Numbered from the stretch's first letter, positions 21,916-32,340 are shown. The stretch is DNA of 64,000 nt from Eutrigla gurnardus (GCA_963514095.1 OY741268.1:4176001-4240000); one strand, 5' to 3'. Made by a program: numbers and translations. Notes: generated from the letters alone by a model not told the origin.

Positions 21916-22160
21916 CACTATATATATATATATACTGTATGTGTATTTATGTACATTTATATGTATGTATATTTATTAGGGCTGTCAATCGATTTTAATG
22001 AGATTAATCACAAGGTAGCTGTGGATTAATCATGATTCCCATTTGCTCTGATTATTGTTGTGTGAACGGAAAGATAAATGACAGCAGGTGTATATGCATC
22101 AGAATATGAAGCCAAATAGAGATGCACTGATAGCACTTTTTATCAGACAGAGAACAAATA

Positions 22161-23614
22161 TTTAAAGTCCCAGTTGTCAGGCCTGGGCTAGAGAGAGGAC
22201 TCAGATGCAGAGTGGACAGTATTCAACCCGGTCTTTATTGAGATGTTCACTTTTCAAATCTTAAATCAGAGTAATAAAACAAAGGGCTATGAAACTCTGA
22301 CTAAGAAATAACACAAGAAACATAAACTCACAAAAGGAGAAACAGAAAATCACTCCGAAAGGAGGAAAACTAAAAGGACAGAACTCTAACTACTCTAGCG
22401 AACTCTACGACTATGAACTCGGACAACAAAAGGCGCTCCCGAGGGAGGAAAAAACAAGAGCTACAACTCTTTAAGTATACGGCTACTGATTTGACAAAAC
22501 TATAAACTAAGGGATCTACTCTAGCAAGGTCTTCGACTAAGAACTCGGACAACAAAAGGCGCTCCCGAGGGAGGGGAAAAACAAGGGCTATAAATCTATA
22601 AATATACAGCTTTTAATCTAATGACCCTAAAACAGAGGGTCACTCAAAAACTGAGGAAAAGGAAAGGCTGTAAAAAACTAATCTCTCACTACTACTGAAA
22701 AAACTGGTACAAACAAAAATTACTCTCTTTAAGAGGCGAAAAGGGAAAATCAAAATACCAACTTGAAACTTGGATTCCTGGCAAGACAATACACGATTTC
22801 AACAAAGCTTGAGCAAGGGGGCTGGAGATGTGCACGAGGAAACAAGACATTCTGGCACAGGACAAAGGGAGACGCAGACTATAAAACACATGGGGGTAAT
22901 GGGGAACAGGTGGAAACAATCAGGGTTTAGGGATGACGTCAGACTGATGACACAGGAGGAAGGGTAAGTGACCTGAAACGAGAGGAGAGTTACTTTTCAA
23001 AATAAAACATGAAAATTCACAAGACAAAATACCAAGACAAGACATCCCTCACCGCGGTGTGACACCAGTCGGCAAGTCCGGCGGATCGAGGGCACTCTAT
23101 CAGATTTTAAATGTTTACAACTTTCACGCTCCTCCCCCACGACCACCGAGCTCCTTCCCCTCGACTTCGTGCCCTTTGAAATCCCTTAGATCACGCCACC
23201 TTTGAAACGCGGTTCCAATGTCGACTCTGGTTTTATCACGGACACCGTCGCAATCTTTCTTTTTTTCCTTCTTTTCCACCGGTGTTTTCTTTTCCTTGGT
23301 TGTTTTGGACCTCCTCATTTCAGTTTTTAACCGAGGAATTGGAAGCTTGTTGCTACTTCCCTCCGCCTCCCTCCTGTGATAGTGGAACGACCCGAGGGGT
23401 GAAGGGCTCTGTGTGTGCACGAACACAGCCCTGCGTGCCGATTGGACAGGATGATCCGGGCGCTGTCGGATCTTTGCAAAACAAACAACAGGCTCTATGC
23501 GCATGTGGAGGCGCACTTTTTTTTCTAAAACCGGATGATTTATGTTGTTCTATCGGAGCAGAGTGTCGGCTTCAGTGAATATGATAAAAAAATGTTGCCG
23601 ACTGGGACTTTAAA
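22161..23614. mobile_element. MITE split by a solo-LTR-like insertion
   Basis: Once 22175-23064 and one 5-bp duplication are discounted, the left end reads TTTAAAGTCCCAGTCGGCAA. The right end is its exact inverse (about 23595-23614). The interior (23070-23590) is GC-rich. A 130-codon minus frame at 23124-23516 is Lys/Arg-rich and unlike any family I know, and I do not call it a gene. Confidence 0.8.
22175..23064. mobile_element. Solo-LTR-like repeat (890 bp) with CCAGT duplication
   Basis: It starts TGTCAGGCCTGGGC, ends GGTGTGACA, and is flanked by CCAGT on both sides (22170-22174 and 23065-23069). It landed inside the left end of the MITE at 22161. The interior contains a repeated GAACTCGGACAACAAAAGGC block (about 22416 and 22539). 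No gag or pol content. Confidence 0.7.
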
Positions 23615-23886
23615 TGTCAATACTTGCCGATACAGAGTAGGCCTACTGCTACCCTAATAATACCATTACAGTTCTAACAATAACTTTGAAAACATTAAAC
23701 TTTTTGTTTTCCTGATACATAACAATAGAGTTTGCGGTAGAGATATTAATACTTAACTGTTTAATCTGCTGTCAGTTACACAGTTAAAATAAATATTAAA
23801 GCTCAGAGACTCAGAGGAGCAGCTTGTCACTGAAATAGTTCTGGTCCAACTTAAAGATCAGCCCAGCTTAAAAGATCAACCCACCG

Positions 23887-24769
23887 TAAAGCTCTAGTCT
23901 ACGATTTTTCACTTGAGCCAAACTTTAGCCAATAGTAGCCATCCGGTCCGCATGGCTACTATTGGCTAAATGTTCTGATCCAATCCTCGCTCGCTCTTCT
24001 GCTCCTGCTCACGTCTCGTCCTGACCCACTTCCGTGTTTGAAACTACGAGCGGACAAGAAGCTTATTGCCCTGAGCAGTTCAGGTTAGGGGTTTCACGAC
24101 TACCAATTTTAACTAGTTGACATTTTCTTCAAAATAGTAGTCGACTAGTTGTTATGTAACAAAGACACACAAAGAGGGGAATCTCAACAATGAAAACTGT
24201 ATTGCAGAGTTCAAACATCCCACTGTAACACATGTAAAACTATACAGGATTACATTTGAAAAGGGGGGTTGTGGCAAGTGATCGCTGAGCAGTTTGGGAT
24301 CGGGGACGTACTGCAGTCGGGGTGAGAGAGAAATCCGACCGGCACCCACTGCATTTACACCGATACTGTTTCATCATTCGTGGCCGTAATAAACACTATT
24401 ACTGCTTTGTACATATTGTGGAAGTCCCCAACACACCGGGAAACTAAGCGGCGTCCTGTCTGAGTTCATACCCGGAGGGAATGTTTCCATTCATTGTCTA
24501 TGTAAGAAACCGTGTAATGCCGTCGCGGAGCGGCGAGTTTCGAGAGACGGTGCCACCGCCCGCAAGCTCTTTCAAACTGACCGTTGTCGATCTAAAATAA
24601 AGACAGATTCAGCAACTGCATAGCTTATTTCTCACTAAAATGTTTTTAGAAACACATTTCGGTGAACTATTTTCATAAAATAAGAGGGAGGTGGGAGGTT
24701 GCGAGGGGAGAACAATACGAGCTCGGAGGAGTACAGAGGGGAGGGGTGTGTGTGTGTGTATGTGTGTCT

Positions 24770-24800
<31 letters not shown>

Positions 24801-24844
24801 GGGGGCTTTTTAACAAACCTTTCAAATCGTAGACTAGAGCTTTA
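23887..24844. mobile_element. MITE with 20-bp inverted ends
   Basis: TAAAGCTCTAGTCTACGATTT at the left is inverted at the right end (about 24824-24844). Inside are a start-like AGGGGTTTCACGACTACC block (about 24086), the duplicated 24300-24465 segment, an M1-like piece, and a GT run followed by a G run (about 24745-24805). No coding region. Confidence 0.65.
24300..24465 (+). repeat. Dispersed repeat, copy of 53735-53890 (opposite strand)
   Basis: Roughly 150 bp match the reverse complement of 53735-53890 at about nine bases in ten by eye, including AGAGAAATCCGACCGGCACC and GTGGAAGTCCC. Class unknown. The piece after it (24480-24560) resembles the M1 MITE core (TTCATTGTCTATGT, TCGAGAGACGG). 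Confidence 0.7.
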
Positions 24845-25296
24845 AGTGTGACTGATTTTTTTTTTTTTTTAACATCCCTGAGCCAGTTGCTAATGCAGTG
24901 TGTTATGTATCTCTGTATTCCTGGGGATAGGTGTCCTTCTCCTGTGTGGTGGGGGAGGCGCTGTTTCCCTGGTGCCTTGCCCATTTGCTTTCCAGGTCAG
25001 GTCCAATCCAGGTGCACATGGTTGGGTCTGATTGCCTGGGAGAGTATTTAGGGAGAAGATTCCCAGGGCGCCTCTCCCTCCCTGCCTGAGATGACAACTG
25101 CCGACAGATCTTCTTAGTGTTTCATGTTAGTTTGCACATTCTCAATGCAACAGTCCATATCACGCATAGTAAGCTGCCACTTACACTGATCCTTAGTTTC
25201 TATTGTAACTTGGGGCCCTACTTTCATTAAAGATATTGAAATGGTTTAACTGTGTAGTCTCCTTTTTGTTGTGGTCTGCCGTGAGCCAGGTGGTCA

Positions 25297-25554
25297 TGAC
25301 AAGAGCTAACTGCTACATTCACAGCTGTACCGGATGTGAGCTCTATGTTGCTAATGTCAGGCTAACTGCTACATTCACAGCTCTAACAGGGTCTGAAGCT
25401 CTCTGTTGCTAATGTCAGGCTAACTGCTACATTCACAGCTGTAATGCTGTCGCTCTCTGTTGCTAATGTCAGGGCTAACTCCTATGTTTACAGCTGTAAC
25501 GGGGTCTGACGTTCTCTGTTGCTAATGTCAGGCTAACTGCTACATTCACAGCTG
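25297..25554. repeat. Minisatellite, about 54-60-bp unit, left part
   Basis: There are four to five units of GGCTAACTGCTACATTCACAG followed by a variable middle and CTCTGTTGCTAATGTCA. The array resumes at 29712-29790 on the far side of the LINE, so the LINE inserted into it. Not coding. Confidence 0.85.
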
Positions 25555-28500
25555 TTTTTAGTTTTAGTTTATTAGTTTATTATGTCGAAGACAATCCCAG
25601 TTAATCAACTGTATCAATAACAGTAAAAAAGGCAGCTTTAGCCAACATGGCTAATATCCTGCTGCAGTCCCCGGCCAGATGACAATAGGCACCCTAAAAA
25701 GCAAAACAAAAAACAAAAACAATATATTACAGCACATTGATTAAAGGAGAGCGTTAGGACAGCTAGGAGACAGGATAAATCAATGAAGATAGGAGAGAAC
25801 AGTGAAACATCAGTACAATCATGCAGAGACAACACATAATCGAGACATACAGAAGCAGCACATAAAACATAAAACATAGTCACACAGCAGCAACATAATC
25901 ACACATCAGCACATAAAGCATAATCACACATCAGCACATACAATCACATTCAGGAGTGTGGACAGACATCACGTACTGTATAGACAGGCGGCATCCATGA
26001 TCATGACGCAAAATAACACAGCCATATGTTAGTGTGTGCAGGTGTAATTGTCGGCAAGCCATGTTTTTAACTTGGCTGTAAAAGTGGAGTATGTATGTGT
26101 ATCTTTGATATGGGTGGGAAGTGAGTTCCAATTATGTATTGCTTTAACAGAGAATGATAACTGACCAAATGTACTTTTCTTGGGTGGGACTGATAAGTCA
26201 CCACGTGTGGTGCTTCTAGTGATCTGAACAGTGCTGCGTTGGTTTATGAGTGAGTTCAGTGGAGGGGGAGCTAAACCATGCAGGATTTTAAAGACCAGAC
26301 AGATGTTCCTGTATTTTATGACATCTTCCCAACTCAGAAGCTTGTATTTGTGTAGGATGGTACAGTGATGTGAGCTGTTCGGTTTCTGGTCCAAGACTTT
26401 AAGGGTCTGCTTGTACAAGATTTCCAATGGCTTCAATGCTGAGCCATTGGTTTGTCCCCAGCTTGTGAGGCAGTATGTTAGATGCGACATGACCATGGCA
26501 TTCACATATAATTTGGCAGCATTAAAAGTCATTGTGTTTCTTATATATTTAAAGTTTGCTAAACTGAACCTAACTCTTTGACTTACTTTTTTTATGTGCT
26601 TTTTGAACGTTAGATTGGAGTCAATAACAATTCCCAAATATTTGACCTCTGACACAATATCAATATTATGACCTGAGATTGTTATATTTGGCAGAATGTT
26701 ACATTGCCTTTTAGTAAAAAACATTCCTACAGTTTTTTTTAGATTAAGTTGGAGGCAGGAGCAGTTTAGCCATTTAGAGATCTGCTCTAGCGCTGAAGTG
26801 AGTTTATCAGCTGCCAACTGCTTTGTCCTGGCATGCACATACATTACAGTGTCATCTGCATATAACTGGGTTTCCACATCAGGACAGACTGATGGCAGGT
26901 CATTAATATATAAAGAAAACAGTAGTGGACCAAGGATTGACCCTTGTGGTACTCCAGTATACAACTCAAGAGCTGGAGAAAGTTGGTTGTTAACAGCGAC
27001 ATGTTGACATCTACCAGTCAGGTAAGATTCAAACCAGCTAAGTGCTAATGGAGAAAAGTTGAAAGAGGATAGTTTGGCCAAGAGGACCTTATGGTTGACT
27101 GTGTCGAAGGCTTTGCGCAGGTCTAAGAACACTGCACCAACAACACCTCCTTTGTCAACCATAGCTCTGACCTTTTCTAAGAAAAGGCAGTTGGCTGTTT
27201 CAGTGGAGTAGTTGGCCCTAAAGCCAAACTGCATAGGATTAAGATTAAATTGACTGGTGTTCAAGAAGGAGACAAGCTGCTCTGATACCCACTTTTCAGC
27301 AACCTTGGATACTACAGGTAAAATGCTAATTGGGCGATAGTTACTGATGTTCTGGGGGTCATCTGATTTAAAAATAGGAGATACAATTGCAGTCTTCCAT
27401 GCACTTGGAAATGCTCCCTGCAATATTGATATATTTATGATTTGTGAGATAGGACAGGCTAGATGGTCTTTTAAAGATTTGAGCATTGCTGAATCCATCC
27501 TATATATATCCTTGGCCATTGAAGTTTTAAAATAATTAATTATTGCCTTAGTTTTTAGTTCAGAAATAGGTTGAATAAAAAAAGAGGATTTACTATTATC
27601 AATTTTAATGATGGTTTCTGTTACTAAAGGAAATGTTTGTGCAATCTCAGTCACAGAGTCAATAAAATATTTATTAAAAGCTGAGGCAATTTTTGCTGGA
27701 TCTTGTATTAGCTTGTCATTTATTTTCAGCTCTACCTGTTTCTTAGGCCTGTGGTTAATTCCCATTAAATTCTTAATTTGTTCCCAAATCAGTTTAGTGT
27801 TACCTTTTGCCTCATTAATAATTGTTATAAAAAAGTTGGCTTTGGCATTTCTAATGGCTTTCGTAACTTTGTTGCGTAACGAAGTGAACCTGTGCCTATC
27901 AATGATTAATTTCGTTTTCAGAGCTCTTTTCAGCGACAGGTCTCTTTCTTTCATCAAATTAAATATATCATTATTGAGCCAGGGAAGTGTATTGTTCTTA
28001 TTTTCCCCCCTGTTTTTGACTTTTCGAGTGAACTCCTTGATTAAATTGTCTAACTTGGTTGCAAACAATCTGCAGTCTGCTTCCACATTGTTCCTGTTTA
28101 GTATGTCTACCCAATTGGTCTGTTGCACTGCTCTTTCAAAATTTACAAATTCTCTCTTTGGGATTCTAAGTTGTTCCATAGGTTTGTAAGAATGATGGAA
28201 ACGCTTCTTTGTAAGTTTTCTGGACATTAATATTAAATTATGATCAGATAGACCAGTGATGAAATTAAGTGTTTTGACAACTCTCTCGGGCTTGTTGCTG
28301 AATATTAAGTCTATCTGTGTCTGGGAAGACGTAGTTATTCTTGTTGGTCCTTCTAAGATTTGCATAAAATCTAAACCATCCATTATCTGTTTAAGGGCTT
28401 TTCTATTTGTCTTGTCAAGCCAGTTACAGTTCAGATCCCCAAGTAGTATTACTTCTTTTTTTAAATCACATGCTTGAAGCAGTTTTTTAAATGTGGTATA

Positions 28501-29711
28501 AAAATCATTATTAGAAGAAGGTGGACGATATATGACAATAAGCATGAAAGACATTTCAGGAGAGAGCATTACATTCAGTCCTAGACATTCTAAGTCATGA
28601 TTAAAAGGCCAGCATATTTGTTGACATTTAAAATGATCTCTGATATAAATCATGACTCCACCCCCTCTGCCATTAGATCGATCTTGTCTAAAGATTTTAT
28701 AGCCTGGCACATGCAATGCAGCTGATGGAGAATTGCTGTGTAACCATGTCTCTGACAGGCATAAGAAATCTAAATTAGAGTTTTCAAGAAGATGGTGGAC
28801 TTGATCAGCTTTAGGGGTGAGGCTACGAATGTTAATATGTCCTCCAAAAACACCTTTGGGTTTATGTTGCTGATCCCAGATCACCAAAGACTGATTAACA
28901 GTTTTGAAGAAGTTTAGTTTGCGGTGTTTTTTTAAAACAGGGTTAATACTGTTTTTGTGCGCGTGGTTTCTCCTACTGACGCGGTGACTTTGAACGCAAC
29001 GCCCGACCTGCAGGTCTGCTGGACAGAGGGAGTCACTCGGGTTTCCGTGTTGCGGAAATGCAAACACTTTTCCCATGGCTACCGCGGCTTCCCCTTCGCC
29101 TTGTGCGCCCACAGATAGTCGATCCCTGGCTCCAACACCTCCGTCGCCCACGCCAATAGCCCCGAGTGCCCCAGGCCTCCGCTCCCCCGCTCCAACAGAT
29201 CCGCCTCCCGGCCGGCGCACCTCCTCGAACCCGTCCTCGGTCCCCGGACAACAGACATGGGGCAGCGGATTAGGTTGGTGTGTGAGTTCAATCACCGTGC
29301 TTTCACTGTGATAATCACCTACCTGAGAGACAGGGACTTTGCTTATCCCATCTTTGTTGAGGATTCTGGTCGGGCCTGGGCACTGGTGTATATCTCCAGA
29401 TAGCAGCAGGTAAAGTGTAATGATGATAAGATTGTTATTTTGCTGTTTACTTCGGATTACACTGTTGCGCTTGTGTTGGTGTTGGCCGGCAGTGAAAACA
29501 AATGCTTGCATCAGAGTGCATTTGCCGTAGCCAAAGTTCTTAATAGTGCCTCCATGAGCAGTAGGGTCACTAGTAGCTTCCTTTGCATTTAAAAAAGGAC
29601 CTGTGTCTAGAAAGTTTAAAATGAATCCAAATGTTAAAAGCACTAGGAGAGCTCCTGTTGCACCTGACCTGCCGGCTGCCGCCATCTTAGCTCTGAGTTG
29701 TCTTCTGCAAT
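25555..29711 (-). mobile_element. CR1/L2-type LINE, nearly full length
   Basis: On the minus strand the element starts near 29711 and carries one long frame. It ends in AATAAACTAATAAACTAAAA just before 25555, a tandem-repeat tail typical of CR1/L2 LINEs. The flanks are two halves of one minisatellite unit, which fixes both ends to within a few bases. The shared bases at the junction (CTG) leave at most a very short target duplication. The interval between ORF stop and tail (25555-26028) is 3' UTR. Confidence 0.85.
26029..29685 (-). CDS. LINE ORF2: endonuclease and reverse transcriptase, 1218 codons
   Basis: This protein copies the LINE RNA into a nicked genomic site. Residues about 1-270 are a variable N-terminus with a hydrophobic start, a degenerate 2A-like motif (LLLSGDIHQCPGP) and a Gly/Arg-rich stretch. 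Then follows an apurinic-type endonuclease with HINIRSLTPKADQV, LSETWL, GDLNCNW and SDHNLI, the last holding its catalytic His. The reverse transcriptase has FLDLRKAFDTVNHK, TGVPQGSILGPLLFSLYIND and the active-site QLYADD. The C-terminus ends SLPTHIKDTHTYSTFTAKLK. The frame has no stop or shift, which makes this the best-preserved retroelement here. The start at 29685 is the first ATG in frame and lies 26 bp inside the element end, so the true start is uncertain. Confidence 0.85.
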   Translation of the reverse strand: MAAAGRSGATGALLVLLTFGFILNFLDTGPFLNAKEATSDPTAHGGTIKNFGYGKCTLMQAFVFTAGQHQHKRNSVIRSKQQNNNLIIITLYLLLSGDIHQCPGPTRILNKDGISKVPVSQVGDYHSESTVIELTHQPNPLPHVCCPGTEDGFEEVRRPGGGSVGAGERRPGALGAIGVGDGGVGARDRLSVGAQGEGEAAVAMGKVFAFPQHGNPSDSLCPADLQVGRCVQSHRVSRRNHAHKNSINPVLKKHRKLNFFKTVNQSLVIWDQQHKPKGVFGGHINIRSLTPKADQVHHLLENSNLDFLCLSETWLHSNSPSAALHVPGYKIFRQDRSNGRGGGVMIYIRDHFKCQQICWPFNHDLECLGLNVMLSPEMSFMLIVIYRPPSSNNDFYTTFKKLLQACDLKKEVILLGDLNCNWLDKTNRKALKQIMDGLDFMQILEGPTRITTSSQTQIDLIFSNKPERVVKTLNFITGLSDHNLILMSRKLTKKRFHHSYKPMEQLRIPKREFVNFERAVQQTNWVDILNRNNVEADCRLFATKLDNLIKEFTRKVKNRGENKNNTLPWLNNDIFNLMKERDLSLKRALKTKLIIDRHRFTSLRNKVTKAIRNAKANFFITIINEAKGNTKLIWEQIKNLMGINHRPKKQVELKINDKLIQDPAKIASAFNKYFIDSVTEIAQTFPLVTETIIKIDNSKSSFFIQPISELKTKAIINYFKTSMAKDIYRMDSAMLKSLKDHLACPISQIINISILQGAFPSAWKTAIVSPIFKSDDPQNISNYRPISILPVVSKVAEKWVSEQLVSFLNTSQFNLNPMQFGFRANYSTETANCLFLEKVRAMVDKGGVVGAVFLDLRKAFDTVNHKVLLAKLSSFNFSPLALSWFESYLTGRCQHVAVNNQLSPALELYTGVPQGSILGPLLFSLYINDLPSVCPDVETQLYADDTVMYVHARTKQLAADKLTSALEQISKWLNCSCLQLNLKKTVGMFFTKRQCNILPNITISGHNIDIVSEVKYLGIVIDSNLTFKKHIKKVSQRVRFSLANFKYIRNTMTFNAAKLYVNAMVMSHLTYCLTSWGQTNGSALKPLEILYKQTLKVLDQKPNSSHHCTILHKYKLLSWEDVIKYRNICLVFKILHGLAPPPLNSLINQRSTVQITRSTTRGDLSVPPKKSTFGQLSFSVKAIHNWNSLPTHIKDTHTYSTFTAKLKTWLADNYTCTH

Positions 29712-29790
29712 CTGTAATGCCGTCGTTCTCGGTTGCTAAGGCTACCTGCTACATTCACAGCTGTAATGCCTCACAGCTGCTCTCTGTAAG
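29712..29790. repeat. Minisatellite, right part beyond the LINE
   Basis: It continues the unit interrupted at 25554 (CTGTAATGCCGTCG...GGTTGCTAAG, CTGCTACATTCACAGCTG). One further partial unit precedes unrelated sequence. Confidence 0.75.
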
Positions 29791-30109
29791 CGCTGGAGCT
29801 GCTGACTTCATACTAACCATCATGTTCTCTCTCTCTTCCATCTTTTTTTGTTTGTTTTTGCGTTAATGCGTTAAAAAAATGAGTGTATTAACTCAAATAA
29901 ATGAACTGACGTGTGTTAAAGTGTAATTTACGTAGACATACAAAATGTACCAGTAGCGCCAGTACTAAGCCATTCCGCTGATAGCCCTATCTTGACCAAT
30001 GTTGACCATCGCTAAAAATGCTTCTCAGGCTGGATGTCCTGGTGGAAATGACCTAGGGTGCATTTCACTCTGAACCATCACTTTAACACGCTCATTTTGA
30101 CAGCCCTAA

Positions 30110-30112
30110 TAT

Positions 30113-30167
<55 letters not shown>
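30110..30167. repeat. (AT)n microsatellite
   Basis: About 29 AT units directly against the right end of the hAT-like element. The 500 bases after it (to about 30700) contain no recognisable gene; the text around 30270-30330 resembles a non-coding LINE 3' region, without proof. Confidence 0.9.
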
Positions 30168-30172
<5 letters not shown>

Positions 30173-30711
30173 TTTATTGTAGTGCAGCTAGCATTACATC
30201 ATTGGACACTATAATATGAACAACATAAACAATAAACAGTACATACAGTCATCTTCAGTCTGTTTGTCCTGCATCTGGGTAAGATATATCTGCGGCCTGA
30301 CGGAAGCAACATGAACTCAACATTAAGGAGGTGAGTGGGATCGGCCAGAATTGAGTGGGTCTTTCTCAAGGACCTTTGGGAGGTAATTTAAGGCAGTGTC
30401 TGTTATTTTGCTGCACACTCTCACGATACCCTGCAGTCTGTTTTTGGTTTTCAGGGTCAGTAATCCATACCATCAGATAAAAGAGAAAGTAAGAATAGAT
30501 TCGATAAAAACAATAAAACATTCTCATAAAAGTACTGTCAATATTAAACTTCCCATATTATACTGTTTTTCATTCATTTCACACAGCTGTCAGAGGTCCA
30601 ACAACACTGTTTTCGATATGCATTGCCCCAAACCCATCCGTGGTCCTGAATTCAGCACGCACACTTTTTACCATATTAATGAGCTGGCATGCGATTGTTT
30701 TCGTGCGGTGA

Positions 30712-31230
30712 ATGACGGCAACAGGTCAGAGAAAAACAAATGAGCGTAACTTTTCCGAAACTGAAATAGAGACACTTGTTGGGGAGGTGGATACCCAAAA
30801 AATAATTGTATTTAGTGGCCACAGCAGTGGGATCACGAATAAAAAGAAGCAGTGCGAGTGGCAACACATTGCTGCTGCGGTCAACGACGTCAGTGGGACA
30901 GAGCGGACAGTGATCTGAAGGTAAATTACATCTTTCTGCTCCTTTACCAACATGGATTTAATGTATTGCTTGAGAATTTGAGGAAGTTTGACTTTGACGG
31001 GGATTGTGTCTGAAAAGGAGGGAGACACAGATGCGACTCAGACCAGAGGTATAAGGGTTAACAGATTTTAAACTTTTATATCAAACAAAACGTTAAATAG
31101 TTTCTGTCCTTCCAGAGTCTGCAGCGTTGGGCGTAGAGGAGGGTGACGGTGAGGAGGGTGACAGTGACGGGCCCTCGGCACAGCATCCATGTCCGGTGCA
31201 AAGCAGCAGCGTGCCAAGCTGCAGTGCACC
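30712..31230 (+). pseudogene. Harbinger Myb/SANT-like protein, decayed
   Basis: The first frame reads RKTNERNFSETEIETLVGEV, then KQCEWQHIAAAVNDVSGTER, the Myb/SANT-like domain of Harbinger accessory proteins. It then meets a stop (about 30916) where the family would continue into a KKKW helix. A second acidic piece (ESAALGVEEGDGEEGDSDG) follows an AG acceptor at about 31116. The gene faces the transposase remnant at 31290-32340 (convergent). One stop and a missing middle make it a pseudogene. Confidence 0.65.
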
Positions 31231-31289
31231 CCGTGCGCATGGCACATCAGAAGATCTACGACAAACGTGCACTGTGTTGCAAGAAATTG

Positions 31290-32340
31290 CCATGTTAATA
31301 AAATAAAAAATAAAACAAATGAACTTTTGCCTGGTGGTATAGTAGTCCGTCTCCTGAGGCATCCAGCGCTCTCCGTCTGCTCTTCAGGCGGCCGATGGCA
31401 CGCTCCAAGACTGAGCACGCACGAGCGTGGCACTCATTGTAGTGCATTTCCTCTGCGCTCTGGTGGTTTAAAAACGGGGTGAGGAGCCAGCGTCTCAGGG
31501 GGTAGCCACTGTCACCTCCAGGTTACAATGAATACATAAATACAGGGTTCATCAGGACGAAGGGTTACAATTTCTTCACGTTAAACTCACCAAGAAGCCA
31601 GCCATCACGTCCTGCCCCTGCCTGTAGTCTGTTCCCTACACTGCTGTGTGTCAATATGAATGAATCATGTGTTGAGCCAGGGCAGCTTGCCACAACATTG
31701 GTTAGGGTCATATTCGAGTCGCATATGACCTGTACATTAATTGAATGTAAATTTTTTCGATTGACATAAACAAACTTGTTTTCATATGGAGCCCTTATTG
31801 CTCCATAATTGCACCGATTACATTAGGGAAACCGGACATTGCTGCATTTTAATTTCGGCCTGTTCTTGAACAGTGTAGGGAAACCTGATGTATCTACTAC
31901 CCATATTATTAATGCCGTCCAAAACGGCAGGCGCTTTGGGACGGCTGTGATTTACCAGACCTATAGGATTAGATAAAAAAAGAATTATATCAGATCAAAA
32001 GAAGGTTTTAATTAAATTGATGATATATAATATGTATGTAAAACACTTACCTGTCTGCCAATTCCCGCTGGAAACAGCCAGGAACCCCAGAGTCGTCAGG
32101 ACCTGAATCTGCACCGGAATGGCATTGTTCCGGTGTGTTGCCTCTCCCTTATACTGGGCCCAATTCAGCACATAGTTCTAAGAGCAAGACTCTGGGGAAT
32201 CTAAAACGGCTTATTAGCCAGTCATCATCATGGGCCAGCAAGTCATTATGGTCCCTAAATACTCGTCCTCTCCTGATTCTGCCATTGGCATAGTCCTCCA
32301 GCAGTGCCAGCAACGTCATCATGCAGCATTACGCATGGGG
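31290..32340 (-). pseudogene. PIF/Harbinger transposase (DDE_Tnp_4 type), decayed
   Basis: Read on the minus strand from 32340, the pieces in order are as follows. N-terminal DDDWLISRFRFPRVLLLELC (about 32235); NNAIPVQIQVLTTLGFLAV; LDGINNMGSRYIRFPYTVQ; FPNVIGAI; NLHSINVQVICDSNMTLTNV; STHDSFILTHSSVGNRLQAG; GDSGYPLRRWLLTPF (second catalytic Asp); CSVLERAIGRLKSRRRALDA (catalytic Glu). They lie in different frames. The DGTH motif with the first Asp, expected after FPNVIGAI, is deleted. The order and spacing match HARBI1-like nucleases, so the identification is firm although nothing is expressible. Element ends were not found. Confidence 0.8.

Larger units (their letters stand above)
21977..30109. 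mobile_element. hAT-like element, heavily interrupted by later insertions
   Basis: The left end is TAGGGCTGTCAATCGATTTTAA and the right end, on the other strand, is TAGGGCTGTCAAAATGAGCG. The interior near both ends has the ATTAATC and GCGTTAA motifs of a common fish hAT/MITE family. Inside sit two MITEs, a solo LTR, a minisatellite and a 4.2-kb LINE, so the original element was perhaps 2 kb. No transposase coding is recognisable, and I could not confirm an 8-bp duplication because the flanks are AT repeats. Confidence 0.5.

Noticed and set aside
23124..23516. Basic 130-codon frame in the MITE interior
   Set aside because: Lys/Arg-rich from GC- and A-rich simple sequence, with no homologue I recognise and no partner exon.
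29340..29400. A functional 2A ribosome-skipping site in the LINE
   Set aside because: Two of the core positions (Glu and Asn of ExNPGP) are replaced, so I report it only as a degenerate relic.
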